The position numbers and the translations under genes were made by a program. Below, piece after piece: positions 40,024 to 49,709 of a stretch of DNA of 64,000 bases (the stretch's first letter is position 1; every line of letters starts with the position of its first letter). A model generated the notes under the pieces. That model saw only the letters and a list, made by a program, of their open reading frames with translations. It had not been told where the DNA came from and made no database searches. The stretch is from VXRJ01 sp965246995 (GTDB lineage: Bacteria; Acidobacteriota; Vicinamibacteria; Vicinamibacterales; UBA8438). The stretch lies in the NCBI GenBank assembly GCA_965246995.1, contig OZ252008.1, positions 2,294,001 through 2,358,000 of the forward strand, read 5' to 3'.

Positions 40024-41799
40024 CTACTCGTCGAGCGCAAAGACGAACAGGTAGCTGGAGTTTTCCAGGTTGTCGTAGTTGACGGGGTGGAGGTGGCGGC
40101 CACTCGCCTGCACCGCCAGATACTGCTGCGGCCCGATGGCGTAGGTGACGGGCGCGCCCTTCAGCGGGGTGCCCAGGTTGAACCGCCACAGTTCCTGTAG
40201 CGTCTCGTCGTTGTAGGCGACCACCCAGCCGTCCTGCAGGGCGGTGAAGACGAGGCCGCCGGCGGTGACGACCGCACCGGAGCGGACCTCGATCTCGGTC
40301 ACCGCCTTCGCGATCACCTCGTGCGAATCGGCGTCGACGGCCGTGATCGAGCCGTAGTACAGGTCGCTCGTATACTCGCGACGCTCACTCGCCTCATTGT
40401 CGATATTGCCCTCGGGACCGGCCGAGGCAACCGCGGCGCCAGTCTGCGAGAAGCAGCCCTCGGTACCGACGCCGTAGGCGATCCCCTTGTCCGGGTTGAA
40501 TGCGGTGGGCTGGTGCGCGACGCCGCCGTGCCAGGTGGGGCAGGCGCGCTTCATTTCGTCGCGGTCGGTCCGCAACGCGCGCGCCTCCTCGTTGTAGAGC
40601 TGAATATCGAGGTTCGGGTCGTACTCGAGCGGCATGCCGGTCTCCGGGTCGAGGCCGGCCGTCCAGTTGAGCTCGTTGACGTACTGGTTCCCCTTGATGA
40701 ACTCTCCCGTGTCGCGGTCGATCGAATAGAAGAATCCGTTGCGGGCGAAGTGCGCGGCGACATTGCGCTCCTCGCCGTCGATCACCGTGTTGTAGAGCAT
40801 GTGCACGCCCACCTCGTCGTAGTCCCACGAGTCGTTTGGCGTGTACTGGAAGTGCCACTGCCGCTCGCCGGTCGCCACGTCGAGCGCCACCGCCGAGTTG
40901 GTGTAGAGATTGTCGCCCGGACGGAATTCCGGGTCGTAGGTCGGATACGGGTTGCCGGTTCCGAAGACATAGAGGTTGCGCATCGGATCGTACGAGCCGG
41001 TCTGCCAGACGCCACCGCCCCCCGTCTTCCACGCGTTGTGGTCGTCTTTCCAGGTCTCGCTGCCCGGCTCGCCCGGCGCCGGTACCGTGTACCACCGCCA
41101 CAGCTCCTCGCCGGTGTTGACGTCGAGCGCCGCCACCCAGCCGCGCGTCCCGCCGTCGCCTGCGCCGTTCTGCACCAGCACCTTGCCGTCGGCGACGATC
41201 GGCGCGGTAAGGAACCGCTCGCGCCGGCCGAACTCGGTGACTCCGGCCACTTCGACGTCCCAGAGGATCTCGCCGTCGTCCCGGTCGATCGCCAGTACCC
41301 GGCCGTCCTGCAGGTTCTGGATCACCTTGTCCTCCCAGAGCGCGATGCCGCGCGTGCGGGGACGGTTCTCCTCCTGATCAACCCCCGGATCGGTGGTCCA
41401 GATGAACCTCGCGTGATCGTGGTTGCGCGCGTCGATCTTGTAGACGGTGCCCCAGCCGTCGGTGGTGTACATGAAGCCGTTGTCGATCAGCGGGTTCACC
41501 TCGTTCTCCGGGCCGTTGGCGCCGGTGCCGAGCATGCCGCCCAGCGCGAGGGCCCAGACCATCCGGAGGTTACCGACGTTCTCCCGGTTGATCTGCTGCA
41601 GCTTCGAATAGCGCTGCGAGCCGTAGTCGCCGTTCATCAGCAGCCAGTTCTGTGGCTCGTTCTGCGCGTTGATCAGCCGGTCGGGCGTCACCGTCAGCTC
41701 GAACCCGCCGGAGAACTGTCCCGCGAGGGGAACCGCCGCCAGGGCCGCGAAGGCGATGGCGAGTGGAAGCGCGATCCGCGTCGGGCGATGCTGGCGCAT
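40024..41799 (-). CDS. PQQ-dependent alcohol-type dehydrogenase, exported
   Basis: 591 residues. A signal peptide (ALPLAIAFAALAAVPLAGQF) is followed by the propeller of type I quinoproteins, starting 'LTVTPDRLINAQNEPQNWLLMNGDYGSQRYSKLQQINRENVGNLRMVWALALGG', as in methanol and ethanol dehydrogenases. Blades contain 'LAIDRDDGEILWDVEV', 'LDVNTGEELWRWYTVPAPGEPGSETW', 'VALDVATGERQWHFQYTPNDSWDYDE' and 'YNDETLQELWRFNLG'. There is no heme domain, so an external cytochrome takes the electrons. ATG 41799 has GGGGAGGAG in front. It is divergent from the next quinoprotein across a 91-bp promoter region. Confidence 0.9.
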   Translation of the reverse strand: MRQHRPTRIALPLAIAFAALAAVPLAGQFSGGFELTVTPDRLINAQNEPQNWLLMNGDYGSQRYSKLQQINRENVGNLRMVWALALGGMLGTGANGPENEVNPLIDNGFMYTTDGWGTVYKIDARNHDHARFIWTTDPGVDQEENRPRTRGIALWEDKVIQNLQDGRVLAIDRDDGEILWDVEVAGVTEFGRRERFLTAPIVADGKVLVQNGAGDGGTRGWVAALDVNTGEELWRWYTVPAPGEPGSETWKDDHNAWKTGGGGVWQTGSYDPMRNLYVFGTGNPYPTYDPEFRPGDNLYTNSAVALDVATGERQWHFQYTPNDSWDYDEVGVHMLYNTVIDGEERNVAAHFARNGFFYSIDRDTGEFIKGNQYVNELNWTAGLDPETGMPLEYDPNLDIQLYNEEARALRTDRDEMKRACPTWHGGVAHQPTAFNPDKGIAYGVGTEGCFSQTGAAVASAGPEGNIDNEASERREYTSDLYYGSITAVDADSHEVIAKAVTEIEVRSGAVVTAGGLVFTALQDGWVVAYNDETLQELWRFNLGTPLKGAPVTYAIGPQQYLAVQASGRHLHPVNYDNLENSSYLFVFALDE

Positions 41800-41890
41800 G
41801 GTGAACTCCTCCCCAAAGGGGCCCAAAAGACTGCCCGTAGCATACAATACGCCTCTTGCCACGCGGTTCCGGCTGGAGGGATAACGCCCG

Positions 41891-43801
41891 ATGCGACCGA
41901 TACAATTGACCCGATTCACCTGCATCCTGATGGCCCTGGTTCTGGTGCAGTGCGGCGGCGGGACCTCGGAGCCGTCGATGGCCGACGACACGGCCCAGCC
42001 GGCGATGCTGTCGGCGTCGACGGCGGCGCTCGATGCGGGCGACTGGCCGATGTACCGCGGCGCCCCGTCGGGCACCGGCTATTCGCCGCTCGACGAGATC
42101 GGCCCCGCGAATGTCGGCAGTCTCGCGCGCGCCTGGACCTACGACCTCAACCGCGAAAACCGGGGGCCGGACGATCGGGGTCCCAACTCGCAGGTGACGC
42201 CGATCGTGGTCGATGGCGTGATGTACCTCCCTGCCCCCGACCGCGTCGTCGCGCTCGATCCGGCGACAGGCGAGGAGCACTGGCGGCACATGACGAGTGT
42301 CGGTGCACCGTCGCGGCGCGGCGTCTCCTGGTGGCCGGGTGACGGGACGCTCGCCCCCCGGATCATCTTCATGGCCGGTGGCACGACGCTTGTCGCCCTC
42401 GACGCGGCGACCGGCGAGCCGGCTGACGGCTTCGGCACCGGCGGCGCGGTCGAGATCGGCGTGCCGTACAACTCGGTGCCGCTCGTGCATGACGATGTGG
42501 TCGTGGTGGGCGCCAACACGCCCGCCGGGACCATCGGCGGCATCGGCAACGCGCGCGCCTTCGATGCACGGACCGGCGCCAGGCTGTGGGAGTTCGACTC
42601 CGTCGCGCAGCCGGGACAGCCGGGACACGACACCTGGGCGGGCGACAGTTGGCAGGACCGTCTGGGCGCGAACGCGTGGCCGTTCTACTTCACGGTGGAC
42701 GCGGAACGGAGCCTGCTCTACGTGCCGCTAGCGTCGCCCATTCCGGGCTACTACGGCGGCGACCGGGCCGGCGCCAACCTCTACGGCAACTCGGTGGTCG
42801 CCGTCGACCTGCAGACTGGCGCCTACCGCTGGCACTTCCAGACCATTCATCACGACCTGTGGGATGCCGATCCACCGGCGCCTCCCACGCTGTTCGACAT
42901 CCCCTCGGCGGACGGCACGGTGACGCCGGCCCTCGGCGTGACGACGAAGTCGGGCTACCTCTACATCCTCAACCGCGAGACGGGAGAGCCGATCCATGGT
43001 GTCGAGGAGCAAGCGGTGGCGCAGAGCGACGTGCCGGGCGAGGCGACCGCCGCGACGCAGCCGATCCCGGTGAAGCCGGCGTCGATGGGGCGGGTCCGCT
43101 ACACCGCGGCGGACCTCGTGACAGCGGAAGTGACCTCGGCCGAGCACGCCGAGGCCTGCGGCGCGCTGGTCGACAGCCTGGGAGAAATCGTCAGCGAGGG
43201 ACCGTTTACTCCCTGGGCGTACCGCACGGCGGGCGGTCCCCCACGCACGACGCTCAACTTCCCGGGCGGCGTCGGCGGTCCCAACTGGGGCGGCGTCGCC
43301 TTCGATCCGGCGACGCGCTATGCGTTCGTGTTCACGATGGATGTCGGCGCCCTCGGTTGGATGGTGGACGAGGACGACCCGGACGCACCGTCACCCTACC
43401 GGAAGGAGACGCCGCGGCCGGCCAGCTTCGAGGTGAACCTGGATGGCGTCCGGATGCCGTGCCAGACGCCGCCCTGGGGGCAGTTGATCGCGGTCGATAC
43501 CGCGACCGGCGACATCGTATGGCAGGAGCGGGTCGGCGTGACCGAGATCCTGCCGGAGGATCGGCAGCGGACCGGCCGGCCGGGTCGGGCGGCGGCGATC
43601 GTCACTGGCAGCGGCCTGTTGTTCATCGGGGCGACCGACGACAACCGCTTCCGCGCCCTTGAGGCCGGAACCGGCCAGGAACTCTGGGTGGATGAGCTGC
43701 CGGGCCGCGGCAACGCCATTCCGATGACCTACCGCGCCGAGGGCCGCCAGTACGTCGCCATCGCCGCCACGGATCAGATAGTCACGTACGCGTTGCCGTA
43801 G
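41891..43801 (+). CDS. PQQ-dependent glucose-dehydrogenase-type quinoprotein (lipoprotein)
   Basis: 636 residues. The N-terminus has a lipobox (LMALVLVQCGGG), so it is probably lipid-anchored in the periplasm. 'DWPMYRGAPSGTGYSPLDEIGPANVGSLARAWTYDL', 'YRWHFQTIHHDLWDADPPAPPTLFDI', 'GVTTKSGYLYILNRETGEPIHGVEEQ' and 'NFPGGVGGPNWGGVAFDP' are typical of membrane glucose dehydrogenases (Gcd type), but the transmembrane N-domain of that enzyme is missing. It oxidises an aldose or related polyol. A TACAAT box lies about 50 bp before the ATG. Confidence 0.88.
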   Translation: MRPIQLTRFTCILMALVLVQCGGGTSEPSMADDTAQPAMLSASTAALDAGDWPMYRGAPSGTGYSPLDEIGPANVGSLARAWTYDLNRENRGPDDRGPNSQVTPIVVDGVMYLPAPDRVVALDPATGEEHWRHMTSVGAPSRRGVSWWPGDGTLAPRIIFMAGGTTLVALDAATGEPADGFGTGGAVEIGVPYNSVPLVHDDVVVVGANTPAGTIGGIGNARAFDARTGARLWEFDSVAQPGQPGHDTWAGDSWQDRLGANAWPFYFTVDAERSLLYVPLASPIPGYYGGDRAGANLYGNSVVAVDLQTGAYRWHFQTIHHDLWDADPPAPPTLFDIPSADGTVTPALGVTTKSGYLYILNRETGEPIHGVEEQAVAQSDVPGEATAATQPIPVKPASMGRVRYTAADLVTAEVTSAEHAEACGALVDSLGEIVSEGPFTPWAYRTAGGPPRTTLNFPGGVGGPNWGGVAFDPATRYAFVFTMDVGALGWMVDEDDPDAPSPYRKETPRPASFEVNLDGVRMPCQTPPWGQLIAVDTATGDIVWQERVGVTEILPEDRQRTGRPGRAAAIVTGSGLLFIGATDDNRFRALEAGTGQELWVDELPGRGNAIPMTYRAEGRQYVAIAATDQIVTYALP

Positions 43802-43864
43802 TTCGGCTTCGGGGGCTTGTTGGCGACGCTCTGCCACACCAGCGGCACGGCTCCGCGGGCTCGG

Positions 43865-45250
43865 CTACCCAACCCTCTCCGCGCCCGGGTTATCCCCCGG
43901 TCGCCAGGCAACGCTGATCACGTACGGGAGGTCAAGGTGCTCTCCGTACCAGTTGGGAAGCGACGTAGCGGAGTCGATCTGGATGCCATTCTGCGCAAGC
44001 CTGGTGTCCGTCAGCGCGAGCGGATCGCCAGTCCAGGCGGCAGGGAAGGGCACCATCGGCAGCGCCCCGCCGTCCGGCCGCGTGAACCGCGGCTGGCCGT
44101 CGATGTCGAGCGTGAGGCCGAAGCCCTCCTCGTGCACCGCGCGGTGGTGCCGGCGGCACAGCAGCACCAGGTTGTCCAGCTTCGTCGCGCCGCCGTCCGC
44201 CCAATGCTCAACGTGGTGGGCGTCGCAGCGACGGGCCTCGCAGCCGGGGAAGCGGCAGTGCTGGTCCCGTGACGCCAGAGCCCGGCGCAACGCGGGGGAA
44301 ATGGTGCGGGTCTTGCGGCCGACGTCGAGGATGTTGCCGTCGGCATCATGGCGCATCATCACCTTGCCGGCGTCGCAGGCAAGGCGGCGGGACGTTTCCG
44401 CGGAAACGCGGATGCCGTCCGCCTCCTCCAGTGCGGCCTGTCCGTCAGTTGGCGACGTTTCCGCGGAAACGCCTTCCTTCAGGGCGTCCGGGTCGACGTG
44501 CACCACCACCTGGTAACGGTCGCCGGCAGTTCTCGTGTCGAGCTTCGCGGCCAGGGCACTCTCGGCAATCAGCCCGAAGGCATCGGCGCGGCGGCAGGCA
44601 GGCGTCTCCGCCTCGACGTTCCGCGGCTCCGCATCCTTCGATTCCTGATAGAGCTGCTCGGACGCCGCATCAATTGCCCGGCGGACAACGGCGCCCACCT
44701 CCGGCGTCAGCAGGCCTCGGACGACGAACATGCCGTCGGCATCCGGGTAGATGCTGAGACTGTGATTCCGCCGCCGCTCGGTGTCTTCCTGCCCCTCGTG
44801 CTGGCGGTCGCACAGCCGCCAGGCGCGTGCGATCCGCTCCAGGTCCGCTGCCGTCGCCTGGCGCGCGAGATGCAACAGCCGCTCCTCGGTCGCCGGCGTC
44901 GCCACCCGGGTGATGGCACGCACTTTCGAGTAAGAGATCCGGCCCCGGCGCAGGGCGTCCGAGATCTTCGGCAGCGTAGCCAGGGCATGTGCGACGCGCA
45001 CATACTCCCGCGCCGTTCCCGGCGCCAAGTTCGCCCGCCAACTCAGCCACTGCGCGTAGGACGTCTGGCCTGCCCACCCTTGCAGTTCGTCGAAGCGGCG
45101 GATACGGACCAGCAGTTCGTAGATGGCCGCGTCGATGCGGGCGGAGAGTTCGGCGATCTCTTCTTCCAGGCGGTTACGCTCCTCGCGGCGCTTGCCCCGC
45201 TGGTCAGCGGAAAGAACCTGATTGGTATCGGAATTAGTGGGAGTGTTCAT
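43865..45250 (-). CDS. DUF222-HNH endonuclease protein
   Basis: 461 residues. Residues 20-300 are the helical DUF222 domain (ELLVRIRRFDELQGWAGQTSYAQWLSWRANLAPGTAREYVRVAHALATLP). Residues 320-385 are the HNH domain: DQHCRFPGCEARRCDAHHVEHWADGGATKLDNLVLLCRRHHRAVHEEGF with the zinc and catalytic histidines. This multi-copy family is associated with mobile, intron-like or homing spread; its role is unclear. Two identical 16-bp palindromes lie in the region between the two domains. The start at ATG 45250 is 6 bases after TACAAT. Confidence 0.88.
   Translation of the reverse strand: MNTPTNSDTNQVLSADQRGKRREERNRLEEEIAELSARIDAAIYELLVRIRRFDELQGWAGQTSYAQWLSWRANLAPGTAREYVRVAHALATLPKISDALRRGRISYSKVRAITRVATPATEERLLHLARQATAADLERIARAWRLCDRQHEGQEDTERRRNHSLSIYPDADGMFVVRGLLTPEVGAVVRRAIDAASEQLYQESKDAEPRNVEAETPACRRADAFGLIAESALAAKLDTRTAGDRYQVVVHVDPDALKEGVSAETSPTDGQAALEEADGIRVSAETSRRLACDAGKVMMRHDADGNILDVGRKTRTISPALRRALASRDQHCRFPGCEARRCDAHHVEHWADGGATKLDNLVLLCRRHHRAVHEEGFGLTLDIDGQPRFTRPDGGALPMVPFPAAWTGDPLALTDTRLAQNGIQIDSATSLPNWYGEHLDLPYVISVAWRPGDNPGAERVG
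44393..44408. repeat. 16-bp palindrome, copy 1, in the HNH gene
   Basis: CGTTTCCGCGGAAACG is a perfect palindrome and codes for VSAET in IRVSAETSRR. An identical copy lies 63 bp away; the shared stretch is 19 bases (with flanking GA and C). Confidence 0.8.
44456..44471. repeat. 16-bp palindrome, copy 2, in the HNH gene
   Basis: Same sequence and same reading frame as copy 1, coding for VSAET in EGVSAETSP. Confidence 0.8.
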
Positions 45251-45256
45251 ATTTCT

Positions 45257-45262
45257 ATTGTA
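45257..45262 (-). promoter_or_regulatory. -10 box of the HNH gene, probable leaderless start
   Basis: On the minus strand TACAAT is followed by AGAAAT and then the ATG at 45250, a 6-base gap as at aroC. Confidence 0.45.
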
Positions 45263-45519
45263 AGCTCCGGCATTTTGGCGCTCCATAGTGGGTTGCACCG
45301 CCCGTAAAGCGATCCGAATGGAGTTTCCGTCAGACTTTCGTGCCGCGCACCGCTACGGCCGTTACAGGACGTCAGACGGCAAGTTTGCTGGCCGGTAAGG
45401 ATGTTCCGGAAGCGACTAAGAAAATCCGTGTCAAGTAAATTCTTTGCATCCAGCCGTTGCTTGAGGACCATGCCCCATTCTTCCCCGGTCCACCGGCGCG
45501 GAATCGGGCGGCGGCCCTG

Positions 45520-46760
45520 CTAATAGCTGAACCGCACCTCGCCGGTGACAGTGCGCCGCAGGATGTCGCCGAAGATGTGCTGCTGGACGCTCTCGTTGAA
45601 GAGGTTCGTCACCTTGACCAGCGTCGTGACAGCACCGCCACTCCACTTCACCCCAATAGTGTCGTTCACCATCGCGTAGCCGTCGGAGTAGCCGTGATAC
45701 TCCGGCGTAAGCACGTCCGACCAGAACGCGGCGGTCGCGGCGCTCACGGACGCGTTACCGAGGTATCGCGACCCGTCCGTGGAGACACCGATGTTGATCC
45801 GATGGCTCGGAGGCAGGCTGAGTTCTGTCAGCGGGTAAGGTTTGTCCGAGTCCAGAATCTCCGGATCGCCCTGCCACGAGTAATTGAACCAGGCGGACGC
45901 GGACCGCGAGAGACGCTGGTCCACCCAAAACTCGGCGCCGACTTGCCGCGTCGATCCCAGGTTGACGTACGCAAGCGCCGTCCGCGGTAGGGCTTCCCCG
46001 AATAGCGACAGGATCGACAGCATCTGCGGCGGGAGCAGCCATCCCGGCGGCGGGTTCGCCGCCGTGTAGGGGTCGGCAGTCCGGGGCAGTTCCGCGAGGT
46101 TGATGGGGTCATCCCGGCGGTTGAGGTAGACGGCGGCTCCGGCTGTCATCCTTCGTCCGAAGGTTCCTGTGTAGCGCAACTCGTACGCCGTCAGCGACTC
46201 GTGCGTGATCCCGGTGCGCGGTTCGGCGCCGACCGGCACGTCGCTGCCGGCCGCGCGGACGACCAGCGGAAACGGCTGTGCGGTGGTCTGGTCGAGCTGC
46301 TGCTCCAACTGCCTCAAAGCTCCCGGGGCGGTCGTCGGCGGCAGGTCGGCCGGGAGCAGAAAGGGTAAGGAAGGGTCGAAACGCCGTCAGCTGGCTCAGG
46401 TCGACGGGCTGGACGATGCTCATGTCCAGGAAGTTGTTGATCATCGACGGGGATCGGAACGCCCGGTTGTACGAGAGCGTTAAGGTTTGGTCGGCGCCCG
46501 GCTTTACCATGAACGCCACGCGGGGTGAGAAGACCGGCTTGTCCAGATTGCCGAACTTGTCGACCCTCCCGCCCAATATCAAGCGGAACCGATCGAAGAA
46601 GATCTCGTCCTGCACGTAGGCGCCAGACTCGAGACGGTTGTCGGCCGCCGGCGCAATGCTGATATCGAAGTTGTTGCGGCGCAGGTTGCCGCCGTAGGTC
46701 AGGAAATTCCGCGCACGCCCGAGCCGTGCTTCCCGCTCCACGCGATACACTGCGGTTGCT
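45520..46760 (-). pseudogene. TonB-dependent receptor remnant
   Basis: The C-terminal half of the barrel remains: GAYVQDEIFFDRFRLILGGRVDKFGNLDKPVFSPRVAFMVKPGADQTLTLSYNRAFRSPSMINNFL, ESLTAYELRYTGTFGRRMTAGAAVYLNRRDD, ASAWFNYSWQG and the end LVKVTNLFNESVQQHIFGDILRRTVTGEVRFSY. The plug domain and first strands are missing, and at about 46370 the frame changes (SQLTAFRPFLTLS to RQLEQQLDQTT). It has thus lost both its signal peptide and its frame. The 220 bp between it and the HNH gene hold no gene. Confidence 0.8.
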
Positions 46761-46801
46761 CATGCGGTAGGTCACAGAACCGGCGGGGTAGGGAGGTTGC
46801 G

Positions 46802-48547
46802 ATGCAGGGCAGGTTCCGGCTCCGGATAGCGTTGGCCGTTGCCGTCTCCGCCGGCGCGCTTGCCGCACTGAACGCCCAGGCGCCGTCCGTGTCGCCGGTC
46901 ACGGACGCGATCCTGCAGGATCCCCCGGCGGAATCGTGGCTGATGTGGCGGCGGACGCTGAACGGGTGGGGCTTCAGCCCGCTCGACGAGATCGATCGGA
47001 CCAATGTGGGCGAGCTCCAGATGGTCTGGTCGCGCGGCCTTGGGCCGGGGCTGCAGCAGGGGACGCCACTCGTGCACGACGGCGTGCTCTACATGCCGAA
47101 CCCGCGCGACATCATCGAGGCGATAGACGCCGCGACCGGCGACCTCTACTGGCGCTATCAGCGCGTCCGCCCGGACGACCTCGAGGACTACATGCTCGGT
47201 GTCCTCACCGACCTGAACCGGAATCTGGCCATTTACGGCACGCAGATCATTGATACGAGCGGCGACGACTATGTCTTCGCGCTCGACGCGGCGACCGGCG
47301 AGCTCGCCTGGGAAACCGAGATCCTCGACTACCGGGTCAATCCGGCGAACCAGAGCAGCGGCCCGATCATCGCCAACGGCAAGATCGTCTCGGGCCGGGG
47401 CTGCACGCCGCGTGGGGGGCCGAACGCCTGCGTCATCGTGGCGCACGACGCACGCACCGGCGAAGAACTGTGGCGCCGGCGCACCATCCCGGCGCCGGGC
47501 GAGCCGGGGGACGAGAGCTGGGGCGGTGTCCCGTTCGAGGAACGGAAGCACGTCGGCTCGTGGATGGTCCCGAGCTTCGATCCCGAACTGAACCTGGTCT
47601 ACGTGGGCACCTCGGTCACCTCGCCCGCCCCCAAGTTCATGATCGGCGGGACCGGCAATCAGCACCTGTACCACAACTCGACGCTCGCACTTGACGCCGA
47701 CACTGGCGAGATCGTCTGGTACTACCAGCACCTGAACGACAGCTGGGACCTCGATCATCCGTTCGAACGGCTGCTCGTCGATACCGCGGTGACGCCGGAC
47801 CCCCAGATCGTCGACTGGATCAACCCGCGCCTCCGGCCGGGCGAGGAGCGGCGCGTCATGACCGGCATTCCCGGCAAGACCGGGATTGTCTACACGCTCG
47901 ACCGCGAGACGGGGGAGTTCCTCTGGGCGGAACCGACCATCGCCCAGAACGTCGTCAGCGCCATCGATGGCGCGACCGGCGCGGTCTCCGAGAACTCGGA
48001 GGTGGTCTTCGAGCGCGAGGGCGAGGAAGTGATGGTCTGTCCGACTCTCGTGGGGGGCAAGGACTGGGAGGCAGGCGCGTACTCGCCGCTGACCAACGCG
48101 ATGTACATGCCGCTCCGGAATGCCTGCGCCCGGATCATGGCGAACGACAACGACTCGCTCTACAACCTCACGGTGCGCACGCAGATCGCGCCCGGAACCG
48201 ATCAGGTCGGCACGGTGCAGGCGATCTCGGCCGAGACCGGCCGCGTCCTCTGGAAGCATGAACAGCGCGCCGCAACCTCTTCGCTGATGGTGACCGGCGG
48301 GGGGCTCGTATTCGGCGGCGATCACAACGGCCGGGTCCGCGCGCTCGATCACGAAACCGGCGACGTCCTCTGGGAAATCAACCTCGGCTCGCCGCTCACC
48401 GGGTTCCCGGTGACCTACGCCGTCGACGGCAAGCAGTACGTCGCGGTCAGCACCGGGACATCGCTCACGTCTGGCGCGTTCAATCGCCTTACGCCGGAGT
48501 TACGCCCGGCGGCGGGGAATACGCTGTTCGTCTTCGCGCTGCCTTGA
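46802..48547 (+). CDS. PQQ-dependent dehydrogenase, exported
   Basis: 581 residues. A signal peptide (IALAVAVSAGALAALNAQ) is followed by 'AILQDPPAESWLMWRRTLNGWGFSPLDEIDRTNVGELQMVWSRGLGPGLQQGTPLVHDGVLYMPNP', nearly the same opening as the quinoprotein at 7364, so the two are paralogs. Blades include 'IDAATGDLYWRY', 'LDAATGELAWET', 'HDARTGEELWRRRTIPAPGEPGDESWGG', 'LDADTGEIVWYYQHLNDSWDLDHPFE' and 'LDHETGDVLWEI'. It acts in the periplasm and passes electrons to a cytochrome; substrate unknown. GGGAGG lies before the ATG. It follows the remains of a TonB receptor. Confidence 0.87.
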   Translation: MQGRFRLRIALAVAVSAGALAALNAQAPSVSPVTDAILQDPPAESWLMWRRTLNGWGFSPLDEIDRTNVGELQMVWSRGLGPGLQQGTPLVHDGVLYMPNPRDIIEAIDAATGDLYWRYQRVRPDDLEDYMLGVLTDLNRNLAIYGTQIIDTSGDDYVFALDAATGELAWETEILDYRVNPANQSSGPIIANGKIVSGRGCTPRGGPNACVIVAHDARTGEELWRRRTIPAPGEPGDESWGGVPFEERKHVGSWMVPSFDPELNLVYVGTSVTSPAPKFMIGGTGNQHLYHNSTLALDADTGEIVWYYQHLNDSWDLDHPFERLLVDTAVTPDPQIVDWINPRLRPGEERRVMTGIPGKTGIVYTLDRETGEFLWAEPTIAQNVVSAIDGATGAVSENSEVVFEREGEEVMVCPTLVGGKDWEAGAYSPLTNAMYMPLRNACARIMANDNDSLYNLTVRTQIAPGTDQVGTVQAISAETGRVLWKHEQRAATSSLMVTGGGLVFGGDHNGRVRALDHETGDVLWEINLGSPLTGFPVTYAVDGKQYVAVSTGTSLTSGAFNRLTPELRPAAGNTLFVFALP

Positions 48548-48623
48548 GCCCCGCCGGCATGGTCACGCCAGTGTGCCGCCAAGGTAGAATCAGGGTCGGC
48601 TGCCCCGGTGCGACCGATCCACT

Positions 48624-49709
48624 ATGAAGCACTGGCAGGAAACGTCGCATATCGTGGGCCGGGTTACCGAGTTGGCGGCGACCGGCCAGCGCGCGGCGAT
48701 GGCGACCGTCGTGCGGATCAACGGATCCGCGTATCGGCGTCCCGGCGCCAAGCTGCTCGTGGAAGAGAGCGGCGCAACTCGAGGGGGCGTGAGCGGTGGA
48801 TGCCTCGAAGCGGACGTGCGCGAGATTGCCATGACCGTGATGCGCGAGGGGGCGCCGCGGCTCCGCCATTACGAGACCGGCTCAGACGATCGCACCGTTT
48901 GGGGACTCGGCCTTGGCTGCAACGGATCCGTCGACATCTTCGTGCAGCCGGTCACATCCGAGGACACCCTGCACGTGATGCGCCACGTGCGGACGCTTCT
49001 TGCGGGAGATGCGCCGTTCGCCGTGTCCACCCTCGTCCGCGGTCCCTCGGCCGCCCTGGGCCGGATGCTCGTGGCGCGGGACGGCCCGCTGGCCGGCTCG
49101 ACGGGAACCCCCGACCTGGATCGTGAGATAGCCCGACGCGCGGAAGCGCTCCTCGCGGCCGGCGAATCGACGTGCTACGACCTCGAATCGACCGGCGTCT
49201 TCACGGAGGTTCACGTCCCGCCGCCGCGGCTCGTCATCTGCGGCGCCGGCGACGACGCGATTCCCCTCTCGGCCTTTGCGTCACAGGTCGGCTTCCGTGT
49301 GACCGTCATCGATCACCGTCCCGCCTACCTGTCCCGAGAACGCTTTCCGGACGCGGAGCGCATCGACCGGAGACCCGCCGACGGCCTGGAAGGACTTCCG
49401 CTCGGTCCGCGCACCCATCTGGTGGTAATGACACACTCGTTCGCCCACGACCGGGAGTGGGTCAGGCACCTGCTCCGGACCGACGCTCCCTACATCGGCC
49501 TGCTCGGCCCCCGCGCCCGAAAAGATGAAATACTCGAACAGATCGACGCGATGGGGAGCGACCGGCTCTTCGCTCCGGTCGGTCTCGATTTGGGTGCGGA
49601 CGGGCCGGAGCAGGTGGCCGTGAGCATCCTGGCGGAGCTTCTGGCCGTCCGCGCTTCGAGCGCGCCGAGCCACCTGCGGGAGAAGGACAGCGTCATCCAT
49701 GCTGGCTGA
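48624..49709 (+). CDS. XdhC/CoxI-family molybdenum-enzyme maturation protein
   Basis: 361 residues. The N-terminal part has 'ATVVRINGSAYRRPGAKLLV', 'RGGVSGGCLEADV' with the conserved Cys, and 'LGLGCNGSVDIFV'. The C-terminal part is a Rossmann fold (PRLVICGAGDDAIPLSAFASQVGFRVTVIDHRP ... VVMTHSFAHDREWV ... YIGLLGPRARKDEI). XdhC proteins hold the molybdenum cofactor, help to add the terminal sulfur and insert it into xanthine-dehydrogenase-family enzymes. It begins the CO dehydrogenase operon; TAGAAT at 48585 is a likely -10 box. It overlaps the next gene by 11 bases. Confidence 0.9.
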   Translation: MKHWQETSHIVGRVTELAATGQRAAMATVVRINGSAYRRPGAKLLVEESGATRGGVSGGCLEADVREIAMTVMREGAPRLRHYETGSDDRTVWGLGLGCNGSVDIFVQPVTSEDTLHVMRHVRTLLAGDAPFAVSTLVRGPSAALGRMLVARDGPLAGSTGTPDLDREIARRAEALLAAGESTCYDLESTGVFTEVHVPPPRLVICGAGDDAIPLSAFASQVGFRVTVIDHRPAYLSRERFPDAERIDRRPADGLEGLPLGPRTHLVVMTHSFAHDREWVRHLLRTDAPYIGLLGPRARKDEILEQIDAMGSDRLFAPVGLDLGADGPEQVAVSILAELLAVRASSAPSHLREKDSVIHAG

